Assembly (NCBI GenBank): GCA_013375475.1
Contig: JABXKD010000001.1
Coordinates: 62,001 to 126,000, forward strand
Source of the DNA: Promethearchaeota archaeon
GTDB lineage: Archaea; Asgardarchaeota; Lokiarchaeia; Sigyniarchaeales; SOKP01
Length of the DNA stretch: 64,000 nt
Direction of reading: 5' to 3'
The notes under the pieces were generated by a model. The model was not told the DNA's origin and did no database searches. It saw only the letters and a program-made list of their open reading frames with translations. A program made the translations under genes and the position numbers. Below, piece by piece: positions 1 through 9,623 of the stretch (positions are counted from its first letter, which is position 1; each line of letters starts with the position of its first letter).

Positions 1-108
1 TTTACTAAAAAAGATGGAAAATTAAAATTCATCATCGCTGAAACAATTGTAAAAAATCAGAATGATGAAGTTGTAACTTCGGGAGAAGGTACTATAGTAT
101 TCATTTAA
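1..108 (+). CDS. C-terminal fragment of MaoC/FAS1-like dehydratase family protein (truncated by window edge)
   Basis: Frame 1 reads FTKKDGKLKFIIAETIVKNQNDEVVTSGEGTIVFI*, resembling the C-terminal DGkL.F...E...NQ.gE.V..g..T.v pattern of FAS1-like dehydratase/MaoC domains. Confidence 0.5.
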   Translation, partial: FTKKDGKLKFIIAETIVKNQNDEVVTSGEGTIVFI

Positions 109-254
109 TTACTTTTTTTTTTTTCTACATAAGTTAGCTGATAATTACAATAATTATTATTAGTTAAATTTTGAACACAAAAGTTAACAAAAACAAGTTT
201 AAATATTTGTAGAATATGTTTTTATTAATTGCTACAATGGTTAAAAGAAGATAA

Positions 255-1433
255 TTGAAAATGGAAAATAAGGATAATAATTATCGTAGAGTAAAATGCG
301 ACCATTGTGGTTATACTTTTTACCCACCTTATCAAGATGACTGTACCTGCGGAAATTGTAAGCAATTTTCTAAAAACCTCTTTAAGCTCGTATATGGGAA
401 AAACAATGTTACAAATAAAGTAGAAACTGAAGACACTAAAATCGAAACAACAAAGAAAACCAAAGGAACCGTTAAGAAAAAGATTCCTGATGAGCCTAAG
501 AAGCTATTTTTTTACGGAATTGTTTCAAAGGAGAGAGTTCCAATATTTTATAACGATAAAAAATGCAAGTATATTTTAGCGTTAACAAATGATTTGGACA
601 TTATTTCTTCGAGTATTTTATCTGGAACACTTGATAAAATGTTGATTTTTTTAGGAAACGGGAAAGAAGAAGAAGAAGAAAAAAAGTTAATAGCTCATTT
701 TCTTGAAAGAAATGGAGTCATTCACGTTCTCGTAGGTAACTTTTCAGATAAAGATAGCAGTTGGATATTTACTCAAGTTTCGATGTTTTTCGATGATATG
801 TTAAAAAAAGATAAAATTAAAATCAAAAAATTGTCTGAATTTGAAAAGCGTGAGATTTCCATCAAAATGAATATATATTTAAACCATATTGAAAAAGCAG
901 TTGAATTAAAAGTTAAATTCGAAAAACCAAATTTCAAATATATAGACAATTGGCTTAGATTACATTATGTAGGATTATCCTCTGAATCGGTTGGGGTTAT
1001 TTCACTTCTTTTAGATAAAAAGAACATTCTAAAATTTGAAGAACAAAAACATTTTCAGCCGAATTCTGAACAACATATTTCTCGGATAGTTGAAGAAATT
1101 ATTGATTTTAGCGAATCAGTCATGACTGCAAAAATTGAAGTGATTTTAGCGAGTATTCTTGGTAATATGAAAGGATATCCAAGATGGATTTCAATAAAAT
1201 CAGGTTTTCAAAAATATTATTTCTTATCGTTTAAGAAACTCGATAATCAATACTTTTTATATTGTATTACAGAAGGAAATATTGAAAAACTGGAATCAAT
1301 GGAATCACTTTTATATTTATATCTAAAAGACGGCGTATGCAATAAATTTGGTAGTTCACTAAAAATTTTTAACCAAATGAAAAATAAAATTCGAGACATC
1401 CTGGAACCTTTTCCAGAAAGAAAATTTTATTAA
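255..1433 (+). CDS. Uncharacterised protein with N-terminal zinc-ribbon (CDHCGY..CTCGNC)
   Basis: 392-aa ORF; CxxC...CxCGNC near N-terminus; Lys/Glu-rich linker; no recognised catalytic motif. Confidence 0.65.
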   Translation: MKMENKDNNYRRVKCDHCGYTFYPPYQDDCTCGNCKQFSKNLFKLVYGKNNVTNKVETEDTKIETTKKTKGTVKKKIPDEPKKLFFYGIVSKERVPIFYNDKKCKYILALTNDLDIISSSILSGTLDKMLIFLGNGKEEEEEKKLIAHFLERNGVIHVLVGNFSDKDSSWIFTQVSMFFDDMLKKDKIKIKKLSEFEKREISIKMNIYLNHIEKAVELKVKFEKPNFKYIDNWLRLHYVGLSSESVGVISLLLDKKNILKFEEQKHFQPNSEQHISRIVEEIIDFSESVMTAKIEVILASILGNMKGYPRWISIKSGFQKYYFLSFKKLDNQYFLYCITEGNIEKLESMESLLYLYLKDGVCNKFGSSLKIFNQMKNKIRDILEPFPERKFY

Positions 1434-1480
1434 ATTACCACGGAAAACACGAAATCCTTATAAATTTTATAGATAAAAGG

Positions 1481-2626
1481 TTATCCTATTATTCTCCGCC
1501 AATTTGAACTGATTTTGATATCTTCGATATCCTGAATCTGAATCGATGATGTCCACTTATAATTTTTTAACCACAATTTTCCAGGAAATGGTTGCCAACC
1601 TTTGGTTGGGGTAATAGAAAACTCAATAATATCTCTAGTACGAGCTAAATAGTATTCTCCGGCAAAAATCCCCTTTTTTTCATCGATTATACAGGAAAAT
1701 CTACCTTTTATTTTCGTTTTACTTCTTAGAGAGAATAAATTCGGAACTGCTGGAGAAAACTCGAAAGAGATCGTGTGATCCTCTTCGTTTCTTCCGGAGA
1801 TTTTATTTATCTCGTAATAACCAGAGTTATTTTTAAGGACAAAGTCAATGTTATTATCCGAAATCTTTAGGGATGGTGCATTTATTATTATTGGATCTAT
1901 ACTCCCGGTAAAGACGTTATTCCAATTACTAATTATCGTTTGTAAAGAATAATGAGCGGTATAAACGTCTCTTCCATTGATTTGAACGGGCATTTCTGTT
2001 GTGTTTCGTGCAACTCCATGAATTTTAACAGAAATTTCTGTATTTCTTTTTATGACCATACCGAACTTATTGAGGAAAACGATAGGGAAGTATTCAGGTT
2101 CCTTACTTGTTGCACTCATAGGAGCCAAAATCGAAGCTAATTCTCTCCCAGGTCTATTTTCTTTAATTTTTAATTCAATTTCTTGTTCTAACTTATCTTC
2201 TAACAAGAGAAAGGCATTCAAACCCGTATCATCAAATTGGAATGTAAATTCAATTTCTTCAAGCTGATTAAAAGAAGCATTTACAAATAAATCGGTGAGC
2301 ATCTTTTTTCGATTTGATATTACAACCTCGTTAGTATAATAAACATCCACCATATTATCCTTTCGATACAAAATCACAAGTGGATAATCAGTGTCTAATT
2401 TATGAAATATTTGGAGTTCTACACGGTAATAAATAGGATCGTCTTCAAAACTAACGACAAATAATCGATCAATGGCATCAAATATCAGATTAAAGGGTGA
2501 TAAAATCAAGCTTCTCGGTGGAGGGTCATAAATCTTGAGCGAATTTTCGTATTTGCCGAGATATTTATAATGATCTATGAAGATGTTTTTAATTTTAACA
2601 TTCTTAATTCCCATACTTAAGTTCAC
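1481..2626 (-). CDS. Hypothetical protein, probably beta-rich
   Basis: 381-aa ORF with a clean boundary; no family recognised. Confidence 0.6.
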   Translation of the reverse strand: MNLSMGIKNVKIKNIFIDHYKYLGKYENSLKIYDPPPRSLILSPFNLIFDAIDRLFVVSFEDDPIYYRVELQIFHKLDTDYPLVILYRKDNMVDVYYTNEVVISNRKKMLTDLFVNASFNQLEEIEFTFQFDDTGLNAFLLLEDKLEQEIELKIKENRPGRELASILAPMSATSKEPEYFPIVFLNKFGMVIKRNTEISVKIHGVARNTTEMPVQINGRDVYTAHYSLQTIISNWNNVFTGSIDPIIINAPSLKISDNNIDFVLKNNSGYYEINKISGRNEEDHTISFEFSPAVPNLFSLRSKTKIKGRFSCIIDEKKGIFAGEYYLARTRDIIEFSITPTKGWQPFPGKLWLKNYKWTSSIQIQDIEDIKISSNWRRIIG

Positions 2627-2635
2627 TATATTTCG

Positions 2636-3199
2636 TTAATATTCAATGCCAAAACGAGCTTTAATACCCTTTGAGGAATAATAGTGTTTTATCATTCTCA
2701 TTTCAGTGAGCAAATCTGCTCGTTCCTTTATTTTTGGATGCATCTTAGGTCCTCCAGTGATAATTAGTTCGACTTTTTCTGGCTTATTGTCTATTAGTTT
2801 TAATACATCGTCGATGTTTACAATCCCGTACTCAACTGCTACGCCAATTTCATCAAGAATTACTATATCATATTCGTCATTCATAATGATTTCCTCCGCG
2901 AACTCCATGCCTTTCCTTCCTTCTTCGAAATCAATTTCTCCAGCAGTAGCTATTAAGTCTGACGTGCCAAACTGTTTCAAATAAAAGTTGGGCGTGTTCT
3001 CTATCGCCTTAACTTCACCATATTGAGGATATCCTTTCATGAATTGAATCATAAATACTTTAAATCCGTGTCCCGTGGCTCGAAAACCTTGTCCTAAGGC
3101 TGCTGTGGTCTTGCCTATAAGCACTACTATCATTTATATAGTAATTTTGCCCCGACCAAAATAGACTTGCACAAGTCCTTGTTCTAACCTTTTTCTCAT
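2636..3199 (-). pseudogene. cobO: Cob(I)yrinic acid a,c-diamide adenosyltransferase (CobO/BtuR type), interrupted in the Walker A motif by a 30-nt insert with in-frame TAA
   Basis: RC from 3199: MRKRLEQGLVQVYFGRGK-ITI*MIVVLI-GKTTAALGQGFRATGHGFKVFMIQFMKG. Removing 30 nt (3116-3145) restores GRGKGKTTAAL. An AGAGGT SD-like motif precedes the ATG at 3199. Confidence 0.75.
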
Positions 3200-3365
3200 G
3201 ATACATAACCTCTAAGCTTGATATAATATGATTTAATACTTGGTCAATTAAAAACCATCATAATAAATCTATCTTATTGAAATTATTTATAAGAAGTTAT
3301 CGACAATTAATTACATGAATCTAAGAAAGATAATCAAATATAAATAATACTTTGGTAGAAAAAAT

Positions 3366-4133
3366 TTGAGTAAATATAAAGAATTGGATGGCCAATTAAA
3401 CAAATATCTTCGGTTAGCTACTTTTCCCGTTGCTGTAAAGTTACTTGCTAATCCCGAAGAATTAAATGATATTAAATTTCTGAAAAAGCCAGAAACAAAA
3501 TTAGCCCTATGCCAAATATTTAGTTATGCTAGGTACTACGGGTGGACAATGGGGTGTGAACGAGAGGATAACGTGTGCCCTTTAGCGGGAATTTCCCTCG
3601 GTTTTGAAAGATCAAACAAACTTTTTGAAGAGGGCGCTTTTTTCGTTGGTAGATACAATGAAACAAAAGAAGCTGCTAAAAAAACCACAGCCACAATGCC
3701 AAAATTACCATTCGAACAATATAATGCCATAGTTTCAGGTGCTTTAAACCGAATTGATTTCCAACCAGATTTAATTCTAATTTGGGGTAATTCTGCCCAA
3801 ATTATGAGAATTATTCAGGGTTCTTTATGGAAACTAGGAGGGAGAATTTCAATATCAACATTTTGTGATGGAGTTTGCGCTGATACGATTTCAAATGCTA
3901 TACTTACTAAGGAACTACAGATCGCTTTCCCGTGCCTCGGTGATCGTCGTTATGGTAAAGCAGCTGACACCGATTTAATTGCTTCAATTCCAATGGGAAT
4001 TATAGATGAAATAATAGAGGGTATGGAAAAAACTCACAAAGCAGGAACCAGGTACCCTATCCCGTATCAAATCTCGACTCCAGAATACTTTGTAAAATTA
4101 AAGAAACAATTAGAAAAAGTAGAAAAAAATTAA
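3366..4133 (+). CDS. DUF169 family protein
   Basis: 255 aa, TTG start; conserved Cys pattern (LALCQ..., C..EDNVCPLA...) and overall DUF169 look. Confidence 0.65.
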   Translation: MSKYKELDGQLNKYLRLATFPVAVKLLANPEELNDIKFLKKPETKLALCQIFSYARYYGWTMGCEREDNVCPLAGISLGFERSNKLFEEGAFFVGRYNETKEAAKKTTATMPKLPFEQYNAIVSGALNRIDFQPDLILIWGNSAQIMRIIQGSLWKLGGRISISTFCDGVCADTISNAILTKELQIAFPCLGDRRYGKAADTDLIASIPMGIIDEIIEGMEKTHKAGTRYPIPYQISTPEYFVKLKKQLEKVEKN

Positions 4134-4162
4134 GATTAATTGATTAAAGATAATTAGAAGTA

Positions 4163-4651
4163 TCACTTTCTTCTTACAAAAGACCCTATTACTATAAGAG
4201 CGGCTCCAATAAACGGTCCAATTACACCAAAAAATGGTGTATATCCTCCTCCAGTAGTTACCCAGTGATTATATCCCGCTTCATTATAGAATGACTCCAT
4301 CATGATAATCCAGTATAAAGTAGAAATAATCACTAATACTGCAAAAATTATCGTCTTCCATTGTAGTTTTTTAAATGGTATTGAATTTCTAATGTACATA
4401 CTAGTAAGTGTAATTGTCATGAGAGCGCTTGAAAAAATAATTAAGGCAAGTATCGTAGAAATCGTGACTAACTCCAAATCTGTTCTCAAAAGATATATAT
4501 CTAGGGGATCAATATCTACTCCTATTTGATTCATCCAAACGTAATAGAATGTTGAAGTTGTATCATTATAACTGGTTGGAGTTATAATCGATATTATTAT
4601 AATTATAGCGCCAACAAGATTCAGAATCCAAAGATATTTTCTAATTTTCAT
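4163..4651 (-). CDS. Small integral membrane protein (about 4 TM)
   Basis: 162 aa with four hydrophobic segments. Confidence 0.6.
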   Translation of the reverse strand: MKIRKYLWILNLVGAIIIIISIITPTSYNDTTSTFYYVWMNQIGVDIDPLDIYLLRTDLELVTISTILALIIFSSALMTITLTSMYIRNSIPFKKLQWKTIIFAVLVIISTLYWIIMMESFYNEAGYNHWVTTGGGYTPFFGVIGPFIGAALIVIGSFVRRK

Positions 4652-4850
4652 AAAAGTTCATATTATACTTATGGTTATTATGTTATCATCTTACAAGCAG
4701 CGTCAATTGATAAGCTTTTTGATCTAATCTAATTTAGCTTTGATAAGTGAGTTTTTTTTTCCTTATTATTAGAGTTTTTAACATAACAAAAATTGTTGCT
4801 ACCTATATTATTTGATTATGTTTATTTTGCATCAAGTGAGGAGAATATAA

Positions 4851-5711
4851 ATTCGCGAGAGTAAAGTAATACCATTAGAGGAAGCAATCTCCACATATGT
4901 TCATGATGGTGATCTGGTCGGAATTGGAGGGCTCTCCTTTTGGAGAAAGCCTATGAGCGCATGTAGAGAGATTATCAGACAAAAGAAAAAGAACTTGTCA
5001 ATTTGCACTTTCGTAGGGGGCATTGAAGTAGATATGCTTGTTGCGGCTAATTGTGTCTCAGAAGTTAGAGCTTGTTTCGTAGGAATGGAAATTTTTGGTA
5101 TGGCACCTCATTATCGTAAAGCTGCTGAATCAGGTTTAATTAAGGTATCTGAAGAGAGCGAAGCATCAATAGCCTTAGGATTGAAAAGCTCATATTTAAA
5201 AGTCCCTTTTATGCCTTTGAAGGGAATGGTCGGAACGGATTTTCCCAAAGTGCGGAAGGATATAAAACAATTTGAAGATCCTTTAGGTTCTGGAACTCAG
5301 TTGATGGCTTTACCTAAAATCGACTTAGATGTTGCAATCTTACACGTCCCTTTTGCAGATGAATCTGGTAATGCGAATATAACAGGGGCAGTTTGGTTGG
5401 ATGATGATATGGCCAAGACTGCTAAAAAAACGATAATTACATGCGAGAAATTAGTTGAAACAGAAGATATCAGATATTTAATAGGGAAAGCGCAATTACC
5501 TATGCAAACTAGTAACGCTGTTATTAAAATACCATTTGGAGCTCATCCCACTTCGTGCTACGATCGCTATACATTTGATGCACTTCATATCCAAGAATAT
5601 ATTAAAATGAATTTTGAAGAATACAAACATAAATTCATTGATGTAAAATCGAATGCGGAATATTTAGATAGTGCAGGTGGCGCAGAAATGATATTAAACA
5701 TTTTATTATAA
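4851..5711 (+). CDS. CoA-transferase, subunit A (glutaconate CoA-transferase type)
   Basis: Frame extends 34 codons upstream of the ATG at 4953: IRESKVIPLEEAISTYVHDGDLVGIGGLSFWRKP; DGDxVxxGG is the family N-terminal motif; SD-like GAGGAGA at 4838-4844 before ATT at 4851. Confidence 0.8.
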   Translation: MRESKVIPLEEAISTYVHDGDLVGIGGLSFWRKPMSACREIIRQKKKNLSICTFVGGIEVDMLVAANCVSEVRACFVGMEIFGMAPHYRKAAESGLIKVSEESEASIALGLKSSYLKVPFMPLKGMVGTDFPKVRKDIKQFEDPLGSGTQLMALPKIDLDVAILHVPFADESGNANITGAVWLDDDMAKTAKKTIITCEKLVETEDIRYLIGKAQLPMQTSNAVIKIPFGAHPTSCYDRYTFDALHIQEYIKMNFEEYKHKFIDVKSNAEYLDSAGGAEMILNILL

Positions 5712-5906
5712 AACTATGGCCTAATCTTAAGCTACTGGATATAATTCATAGGAGATTAACTAATTGTTCAAGCCTTTCTATTCCAGATTATTCGTAGAAA
5801 AATTAAAAAGTGTACTTTGATACTGTAATTGTACACAAAATGGATTATTATCAATAATATTTACCGTTGAATATATTACTCAAAAAAATTAGGATCTATA
5901 TCAAAA

Positions 5907-6398
5907 ATGATTTATTTAGAAGTCAAATTACCAGATATTCCCGGAAGTTTAATAGAATTGATTAGACCAGTCTCCCAGCATGGGGGAAATATCTATGGTG
6001 TTTTACACCATCATGATAAAAAAGTTAAGAACATGATCCCAGTAGATATTTGGTTTGAACTTAGCGAGGAACTAATTCAAATATCGCTAGAGAACATAAA
6101 AAAAGATTTAATTGAAAAAAATATTCAAATTACTAAAATTTCTGTGGGCTCTAAAAATAAAATCTTGACTTTTATATTAACTGGACATGTTTTCGACACA
6201 GACATAACTGACACAATTAAACGCTTGGACGCAAAGAACATTAAGGTTCTTGAATTACACGCTAAATTTACCGAAGTTGATGAAATAAGTAGCGTTATAA
6301 TGAAAGTAGAATTTCCTGAAGTTATGACGAAATTCGAGTTAGTTAATGAAATAGAAAAAATATGTGAAGAGAAGAAACTCTTTTTGATACGATCCTAA
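5907..6398 (+). CDS. ACT-domain regulatory protein
   Basis: YLEVKLPDIPGSLIELIRPVSQHGGNIYGVLHHHD is ACT-like; immediately upstream of homoserine dehydrogenase. Confidence 0.7.
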   Translation: MIYLEVKLPDIPGSLIELIRPVSQHGGNIYGVLHHHDKKVKNMIPVDIWFELSEELIQISLENIKKDLIEKNIQITKISVGSKNKILTFILTGHVFDTDITDTIKRLDAKNIKVLELHAKFTEVDEISSVIMKVEFPEVMTKFELVNEIEKICEEKKLFLIRS

Positions 6399-6408
6399 CA
6401 AATAATTA

Positions 6409-7437
6409 ATGTGTAAAGGTATGGAAGTAAAAATCTGCTTAATTGGAATGGGAAATGTTGGATCTAGTTTTCTTAAACTCTTGAAGGAAAAACGAGAGAA
6501 TATTATAGATAAATTCAATTTTAACACCAAGTTAGTAGCGATTTTCGAACACGACGGTGCCCTGATTAATAGTAATGGAATAGATATAGACAACCTTTTA
6601 ATGGATCACTCTAATTTGAGGAAAAATAAGTATTGGATAAGCAATGTAAAAGCTCAGGATTTAATTTCTACTTTAGAGATAGATATTTGTATTGAAGCAA
6701 CGCCAACAAATCCAGAAACTGGAGAACCCGGTTTAACCCATATATTAGAAGCTTTAAGTAATAACATCGATGTAATTTCATCTAATAAAGCACCTTTTTA
6801 TTTGCAGTATAATAAAATTAAAAATTTAGCTGATAAGAATGGTTGTTTGGTGAAGTTTGAAGCTACGGTTGCAAGTTGTGTTCCCGCTTTATCTATAAGA
6901 CATAATCTTATAGGAAACACTATCTCTCGAATTAGAGCAATATTAACTGGTACAAGTAATTACATTCTAAGCCGTATGACGGCTGAGGGAGTCTCTTTTT
7001 CAGTAGCATTAAAGGAAGCACAAGAATTAGGATATGCAGAGACGGATCCAACTTTAGATATTAATGGTTATGACACAGCGGGAAAACTAGTAATTCTCTC
7101 CAACGAATTATTAGGATGGTCAAAATCTATTGAAGATGTAAGTATTAAAGGAATTACTGAAATCACGCCACACGCATTAGAATTAGCTAAATTAGATGGT
7201 TATGTAATAAAGCATCTAGCTATTGCTGAAAATGATAATTTACTCGTAGAACCAAGGTTGGTTAAAAGAGAATCACCCTTGAACGTTCAGGGAACTTTAA
7301 ACATTATTGAACTACAAACGAAATACGCAGGATCAATAGTAATAATGGGAAAAGGAGCTGGTGGTTTTGAAGCAGGTGCTGCGATCTTAAACGACCTTAT
7401 TAGCATAGTTAAAGAAAGAGAAAATTTATATAATTAA
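6409..7437 (+). CDS. hom: Homoserine dehydrogenase
   Basis: GMGNVGSS nucleotide-binding motif; ILTGTSNYILSRM..EAQELGYAETDPTLDINGYDTAGKLVIL signature. Confidence 0.92.
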   Translation: MCKGMEVKICLIGMGNVGSSFLKLLKEKRENIIDKFNFNTKLVAIFEHDGALINSNGIDIDNLLMDHSNLRKNKYWISNVKAQDLISTLEIDICIEATPTNPETGEPGLTHILEALSNNIDVISSNKAPFYLQYNKIKNLADKNGCLVKFEATVASCVPALSIRHNLIGNTISRIRAILTGTSNYILSRMTAEGVSFSVALKEAQELGYAETDPTLDINGYDTAGKLVILSNELLGWSKSIEDVSIKGITEITPHALELAKLDGYVIKHLAIAENDNLLVEPRLVKRESPLNVQGTLNIIELQTKYAGSIVIMGKGAGGFEAGAAILNDLISIVKERENLYN

Positions 7438-7442
7438 AGAAG

Positions 7443-8822
7443 TTAAAAGTAGAGGTTTTTGATACGAGTTTTCATTCCACAAATCATAATTCATCAGATG
7501 TAGATTTCAAAACTGCTATTTTACAAGGTCAAGCCTTAGATAAAGGGTTATATATGTTAAAAGAAATTCCATTACTCAAGAGTGAAACGATTGATTCGTT
7601 CAAAAATATGGACTTTGCTGACATTGCCGTTAATATCATTTCAAAATTTATTGGAGACCTTATATCGGGAGAGAAAATTCAACAAATCGTTAATAATGCT
7701 TTAAATTTTGAAGTACCTATAGAAAGAATTTCTGATAATGATTATTTGTGCTATTTAGATCGCGGCCCAACATGTAGCTTCAAAGATTTTGGAGCAAGAA
7801 TGTTAGCTAGAATCATGGAACATTTTCTCGAAATCGATAACAAGAACATCACAATATTAACGGCAACCTCGGGAGATACAGGAGGAGCTGTTGCTCAAGC
7901 GTTTTATAAAATGTCTAGAATTAAAGTTATAGTTTTGTTTCCAAAGAACGAAATCAGTGATCTACAAAGAAAACAAATGACAACGCTTGGTGAAAACATA
8001 ACTGCCTTTGGAATAAACGGCAAATTTGACGATTGTCAAAAGCTAGTAAAAACTGCTTTCGCTGATAAGGAATTACGTCATAAAAACTTATCATCTGCAA
8101 ATTCTATAAATTTTGGTCGTTTGATACCTCAAACCCTTTATTATTTCTGGAGTTACTCCAGAATTACAACTGAAAAGCACGAAAAAGTTATTTTTTCTGT
8201 CCCTTCAGGTAATTTCGGAAATTTAACCGGAGGTCTAATTGCTAAAAAAATGGGACTTCCCATTATGAGATTTATTTCAGCTGTAAATGAAAATAACGAA
8301 TTTCCGACATTTCTAATAACGGAGATTTATACGAAAGTCGAACCTTCGATAAACTGTATCTCAAATGCTATGAATGTCGGTCACCCTTCCAATTTAGCAA
8401 GAATATTTGATCTCTACGAAGGACAAATTGATGAAAAAGGAATAATACAAAAGATACCAAATATGGAAGATCTTCGCAATGACATCATATCATATTCCAT
8501 AAGCGATGAAGGAACTAAAGAAACAATTGTAAAGTTTTATAAGAAATATGATAAAATCATAGAACCCCACGGAGCTGTTGGATGGGCTGCACTCCAGAAA
8601 TATCGTAATGCTTATCCGAAATATAATGATGTGAAATCAATCACTTTTGAAACTGCTAACCCTTCAAAGTTTCCCGAAGAAATTATCAACCTAATCGATA
8701 TCGTTCCAGAAATGCCACACTCGCTAAAGTTAATACAAGATAAGCCTGAATTTCCAAATCCAAAAGAAATCAACACTTATTCAGATTTTAAAGGATTTTT
8801 ACTAGAAGAATTTCAAGATTAG
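7443..8822 (+). CDS. thrC: Threonine synthase (start codon unresolved)
   Basis: Conserved N-terminus VFDTSFHSTNHNSSDVDFKTAILQGQALDKGLYML lies upstream of the ORF-track ATG at 7554; PLP region RGPTCSFKDFGA and LTATSGDTGGAV. Confidence 0.88.
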   Translation, partial: LKVEVFDTSFHSTNHNSSDVDFKTAILQGQALDKGLYMLKEIPLLKSETIDSFKNMDFADIAVNIISKFIGDLISGEKIQQIVNNALNFEVPIERISDNDYLCYLDRGPTCSFKDFGARMLARIMEHFLEIDNKNITILTATSGDTGGAVAQAFYKMSRIKVIVLFPKNEISDLQRKQMTTLGENITAFGINGKFDDCQKLVKTAFADKELRHKNLSSANSINFGRLIPQTLYYFWSYSRITTEKHEKVIFSVPSGNFGNLTGGLIAKKMGLPIMRFISAVNENNEFPTFLITEIYTKVEPSINCISNAMNVGHPSNLARIFDLYEGQIDEKGIIQKIPNMEDLRNDIISYSISDEGTKETIVKFYKKYDKIIEPHGAVGWAALQKYRNAYPKYNDVKSITFETANPSKFPEEIINLIDIVPEMPHSLKLIQDKPEFPNPKEINTYSDFKGFLLEEFQD

Positions 8823-8843
8823 AGTTCTATTATATAAGTAATC

Positions 8844-9446
8844 CTAAAGCTCTAAATATTTTGAAATCAGTACTTTTAATTCTTCATATTCACTAACAAC
8901 AGGAAGTTCTGGAAATTGCTCAACAACATTTTTTGGCGGTCTGAACAGAATGCCATGTTTTGCTTCCAATAGCATGGCTACATCGTTGTATGAATCCCCT
9001 GCAGCAATCACTTCGTAATTTAGTTTTTTTAAAGCCAAAACAGTTTTTTTTTTCATCTCGCTCGTACGAATTTTATAATCAGTAATTATACCTTCCTCAT
9101 TAGTTTCGAGATTGTGGCAAAAGCATAGAGGGAATCCTAGTTTTTCCATAAAAGGCATAACAAATTCAATAAAGCTGTCAGTTACGATCACTACCTGTGA
9201 TACGGAACGAATATAATCTAAAAAATCTCTCGCACCGTAAAGTATATCCATATTTGATATAATTTCCTGGATGCGTTTAAGGGTAATGTTATTTTTTTTT
9301 AATATTGCGATTCGATTCTTCATCAGGACATCGTAATCAGAAATATCTCGTGTAGTTAGCTTAAGATCATTGATTTCAGTAGCTTTACTTACCGCTATCC
9401 ATACTTCTGGAGTAAAAACGCCCTCTAAATCAAAACAGACAATGTA
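8844..9446 (-). CDS. thrH: Phosphoserine phosphatase / homoserine phosphotransferase (ThrH type)
   Basis: MYIVCFDLEGVFTPEVWIAVSKATEINDLKLTTRDISDYDVLMKNRIAIL... and VIAAGDSYNDVAML closely follow Pseudomonas ThrH; MYIV at 9446 is the more likely start than 9482. Confidence 0.85.
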   Translation of the reverse strand, partial: YIVCFDLEGVFTPEVWIAVSKATEINDLKLTTRDISDYDVLMKNRIAILKKNNITLKRIQEIISNMDILYGARDFLDYIRSVSQVVIVTDSFIEFVMPFMEKLGFPLCFCHNLETNEEGIITDYKIRTSEMKKKTVLALKKLNYEVIAAGDSYNDVAMLLEAKHGILFRPPKNVVEQFPELPVVSEYEELKVLISKYLEL

Positions 9447-9623
9447 CATAAGTACTATGATAAATATCAAATAATTTTTCAATTTTTACTTTTTTTAACA
9501 CATTTATGATTGTTTTAAGGTTGGACTCTTAGAAAATCTTAAATGTTTTCTTTTTACCAAATAAATATACTACTAAAATTCTCGATTAAAAATATATAAC
9601 ATCCCAATATAAGTGGAGAAATT

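Noticed and set aside
2636-3133. Treating the 165-aa ORF as an intact, independently started CobO
   Set aside because: It lacks the beta-1 strand and first half of the P-loop, which are encoded in frame immediately upstream, so it is a split/interrupted gene.
7422-7428. A AAT TTA heptamer in the correct frame near the end of hom, resembling a -1 frameshift slippery site that could fuse hom to thrC
   Set aside because: The -1 frame reads ATA then TAA at 7431-7433, so it cannot enter thrC; such heptamers arise often by chance in AT-rich DNA.
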